Assembly: GCA_023376005.1 (NCBI GenBank)
Contig: CM042143.1
Span: 86,950,470-87,014,469 of the forward strand
DNA length: 64,000 nt
Origin: Doryteuthis pealeii
Taxonomy: Eukaryota > Mollusca > Cephalopoda > Myopsida > Loliginidae
Reading direction: 5' to 3'
In this document: positions 60,791-64,000 of the stretch, piece after piece
Layout: each line of letters opens with the position of its first letter
Numbering within the stretch: position 1 is the stretch's first letter
Translations under genes and position numbers: made by a program
Notes under the pieces: generated by a model
Database searches by the model: none
What the model was told of the DNA's origin: nothing
Seen by the model: the letters and a program-made list of their open reading frames with translations, nothing else

Positions 60791-61865
60791 CTAGCATTCC
60801 CAGTTGATTTTTTTTTAATTTGAGGTTATTGTTATTTAATCATATTAGTTAAATGGAGTTGTGTAAATGGAGTTCAAAACTGTTTGAATTATGCAAATAT
60901 CCCCAGTGGTTCAAAAGTTTTGAGAATTTAAAGCCCTGAAATTAGAGGTACAAAAGTGGACATGATTTTTTTAAAATGTCAACTCATGGACCAATTCGGA
61001 ATTCAGTAATTTCTTCACCATTTCTTTATTTTTGGAGCAATTTTGATAAAACTTGGCATTCTTATGTAAAATTGTATATTCTTTCTGATTCTGCACTGAA
61101 ATTGTATGTATCTCTTGCTGTAACCCATTATTTAGAGAATAAGAGGTACAATAGCATTTTTTTTAAGTTTACGACAAGATTATTCAACATTTTCATACTG
61201 CATGTATACACATATATAGTATCAATTTAAATATATAACATCACTTTGAACTTAAAAATACATTTCTAAATGCTTATGTTGAATTACATACAAAAAAAAA
61301 AATACCTATTTTACACAAAGCTGGTCTGGTGTGTGCTGAGTTTTGTTTACCTTTCTCATAATTTTAAGTTGTTTTTTTTCCAAAATTGAAAGTTTGATGA
61401 AGAAACCTGACGGTTAAGCAACATCCAAATGTCACATGTTATATATGAAAATAATTCTGAGATCTATCTTCTATTAATGATATGGTGCTTTTTTTTTCTG
61501 ATCTTTTACTTTTTGAAGAAATCTCCAACTTTTGTCTATCATATTTTCGCTTCCAAAGATTGGAAAAGAAAAAAACAAGTTCCTGCTTGTATTTTAAGGT
61601 GTGTGCTAATTAAATGTAAAATTTCAAGAATACTGATAAAGATTAGTCACTCTGATTTTACAAAAAAAAAAAAAAAAAAAATCACATTAGTCTAAAAAAC
61701 TAATTACGAATTTCCAGCTGTTCGAAGCAAAATACCGTTTTAACCTCACCGTAACAAATATTGCAATGGATAAAAGCACATAAAAATTAGATATTTAGAA
61801 AGATTATTTATTTTCTCTCCAACCATATAAATATTTTTAAGTTTGGACCAGTAATACTCAAGAAA
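60791..61865 (+). repeat. Repeat X, most complete copy
   Basis: It runs from CTAGCATTCCCAGTTGATT through GAAAGTTTGATGAAGAAACC to GGATAAAAGCACATAAAAAT and the AGATATTTAGAAAGATTATT segment. It joins the two parts seen separately at 195-870 and 1913-2245. Frames of 84-88 codons inside are lysine/phenylalanine-rich and not conserved. The class is unknown. Confidence 0.65.
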
Positions 61866-62439
61866 TTGCAATTTTAAACCGATTATGGTCAAAATTTGTC
61901 AATGTCTAACACAATCAACGAAACTGCTGGTGTTGCTACCAGGACACACTTGTAAAACTAGTGGTGTTGATTTTTTCAACAAGTATTTAAATAACTTGTT
62001 TGAATTAACCTAGTTTGAAAAATTCATAAAGACTAAAACAGAAAGAATAAAATAATTAAAAAAAGTCTACCAAAAACAAGACAAATTAAAACAATCATTA
62101 TGAATAAAACAACAATAATATCAATCAGGCAAGTATTCACTTTGATGCAACAATCAAATGTGGTATTAACTGTCAGAAGGATTAGTGGTGGTCGAACTGG
62201 TTTGACTTAAATAGGAAAACACTTTGTTTTAAGTAGAATATCCTAGGTTATTTGACAGATGTTAATTTGTCTGTTCAAGTGTTTTGTCTTTAATAACTAT
62301 TAAAGCATGGATGAATAAAGGGGGATCAATAAATGCCTTCAGGTCAAAATGAATGGATCAAATGCCGATATATATTAAGACAGATTATTTTACCTCAATC
62401 AAATAAAAGCAAACAATGAATAATTTCATCAAGTGTTTC
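61866..62439. other. Unassigned spacer
   Basis: No repeat landmark or gene recognised. Confidence 0.4.
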
Positions 62440-64000
62440 CTTTGCATCCGTAGAGTAATGACCCAACCTGATAAATCATTTTTGATAGTTTGACAATTGT
62501 GCTAATCACATTAACACAACAATTTGGCCGCTGTATCCTCTAGCCTTCCTCAGGTGTTTCCTGCGTATTCGAGCATAGTAATAATCCAACCTGGGAAATT
62601 ATTTTTGATGGTTTGACAGGTGATCAAACAGGCATTGAAGAACATTTGAAGATTTTATTCAAAAATACAACCAAATATCAGCAAACAGTGAATAATTTGA
62701 TTTTATGACTATTGTCCTCATCTTTGTGGCAGTTATTAACACAACTTTTTGGACACTGTATCCTCCAGTCTTCCCCAGGTGTTTCCTGTGTATCCGAGGG
62801 AAATCATTTTGAATAGTTTGACAGTTGATCAAACAGGCGTCAAAGAACTTTTAAAGATCTCAGTCAAAAACACACTGCAAATTTCTGAACATTTTATTCA
62901 ACAGGTTACATATTCATTCATCATACTGCATTGCTGTTTCAATCAAAGTGTATTGAACACTTACAGAATTTAAGTCTATATTTCATACATTTTCTCATGG
63001 TTTCCACCAACAACCGAAACAAAATAATTTTGATATTTCAGACTGTTGTCCTCATCTTTGTGCTAATCATTAACACAACAATTCGGCGCTATATCCTCTA
63101 GCCTTCCTCAGGTGTTTTCTGCGTATTCGAGCATAGTAATAATCCAACCTGGGAAATTATTTTTGACAGTTTGACAGTTGATCAAACAGGTGTTGAAGAA
63201 CTTTTGAAGATCTTATTAAAAAATACAACCAAATATCAGCGAATAATTTGATTTTTATGACTATTGTCCTCATCTTTATTGTGGCAGTTATTAACATTTC
63301 GGACACTGTATCCTCGGCCTTCCCCAGGTGTTTCCTGTGTATCCAAGTATAGTAATGACCCAACCTGGGAAATCATTTTTAATAGTTTGACTGTTGATCA
63401 AACAGGCATCAAAGAACTTTTAAAGATCTCAGTCAAAAACACTCTGCAAATTTCATTCAACATGTTACATATTCATTCATCATACTGCATTTCTGTTTCA
63501 ATCAAAGTGTATTGAACACTTACAGAATTTAAGTCTACTAGTACAATATAAAAAACACCCTCCGGGCAATGTAAAAATAGATTTTTGAAACATATTGCCT
63601 GAGGGGTGGGAGTAAAAAAATTCAATGTCAACGAGTTTGTACCCTATGTAAGTAAAATCATCAAATTCATTAAAGGATTAAAAAATAAAACAATTTGAAA
63701 TGTAAACTTTAAATATGTATTAAAATAAAACAAACTATATATAGATATATAATACCAGTCATGTATTTATTAAAACTTGTTTTAAAAAACAATGAGAACT
63801 GTCTAATGTTGCATGTTCAAATTTTGAGTGTATTTATTCTATGCTATGATAATTTTGGGTAATGTGACGTAAGCAGTGATGTAGTTTTTGTTACAGACAA
63901 AAACCAGAAGCGAATCTCCATTATTAATAGATATTTCATACATTTCTCATGGTTTCCACCAACAACTCAAAACTGAATAATTTTGATATTTCAGACTGTT
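62440..64000 (-). repeat. Tandem array of hammerhead-type repeat, runs off window
   Basis: Composite units of about 560-570 bp (net of the Helitron) repeat CCTCATCTTTGTGGCAGTTA, CCAGGTGTTTCCTGTGTATC, GTTTGACAGTTGATCAAACA, TTTCAATCAAAGTGTATTGA and ATTTTGATATTTCAGACTGT. On the minus strand the CACCTGAGGAAGGCTAGAGG and GCGCCGAATTGTTGTG parts sit where a hammerhead core would be, now degraded. A Helitron interrupts the array at 63538-63931. Confidence 0.8.
63538..63931 (-). mobile_element. Helitron H2 with precise empty site nearby
   Basis: On the minus strand it starts TCTATTAATAATGGAGATTC and ends with GCCCGGAGGGTGTTTTTTAT and CTAG. The joined flanks (AAGTCTA + TATTTCATAC) equal the uninterrupted sequence in the previous array unit at 62973-62989. 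It inserted exactly between A and T without target duplication, as Helitrons do. 394 bp, no coding. Confidence 0.92.

Overview
The window looks like an AT-rich, repeat-dominated intergenic or intronic stretch of a metazoan nuclear genome. I found no intact protein-coding gene. All open frames are short, and they cross microsatellites, homopolymers or dispersed repeats. The likely host is a lophotrochozoan, perhaps a cephalopod mollusc. This is an inference from abundant tRNA-derived SINEs, long (TA)n/(CA)n/(GA)n microsatellites, several Helitron families and hammerhead-ribozyme repeats. It is not proven.

The recognisable content is layers of mobile elements. (1) Three families of short non-autonomous Helitrons begin with TC, end in CTAG, insert between A and T and have a 3' hairpin just before CTAG: H1 (about 14.9, 33.9, 37.3, 41.3 and 44.6 kb), H2 (5.1, 9.4-11.7, 40.4, 42.3, 46.7 and 63.5 kb) and H3 (16.8, 20.9, 49.0 and 50.7 kb). 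(2) tRNA-headed SINE families A, B and C, plus tRNA-like fragments D, occur throughout. (3) A roughly 590-bp retroposon, here called R1, has 11-13 bp target-site duplications. One variable region of it became a 1.2-kb minisatellite at 3.8-5.0 kb. (4) DNA transposons or foldback elements with 8-bp target-site duplications lie at 31.3-32.7, 39.7-40.1, 43.5-44.0, 59.5-60.0 and 60.3-60.5 kb, with another foldback at 50.1-50.4 kb. (5) Decayed non-LTR retrotransposon tails lie at 12.9, 26.7, 38.5, 45.1, 45.4 and 54.9 kb.

The most unusual content is a set of long palindromes carrying hammerhead self-cleaving ribozymes. At 28.4-28.7 kb a foldback with about 160-bp arms contains a complete hammerhead. 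At 34.98-35.29 kb a near-perfect 305-bp palindrome carries one hammerhead on each strand. Decayed relatives appear as single modules (33.8, 34.5 kb), beside a tRNA-headed SINE (47.6-48.2 kb) and as tandem arrays (51.5-51.9 kb and 62.4 kb to the window end). The geometry (short stem III with a tiny loop, cleavage after a UA) matches the ribozymes described in Penelope-like elements and animal retrozymes.

The remaining stretches (for example 6.0-8.3, 13.3-14.9, 21.3-22.9, 56.1-56.7 and 57.1-57.8 kb) are AT-rich DNA in which I could not support a gene. All family names (H1-H3, R1, SINE A-D, X, Y, Z, E, G) are labels made for this window, not database names. Boundaries are estimated by eye unless target-site duplications define them.
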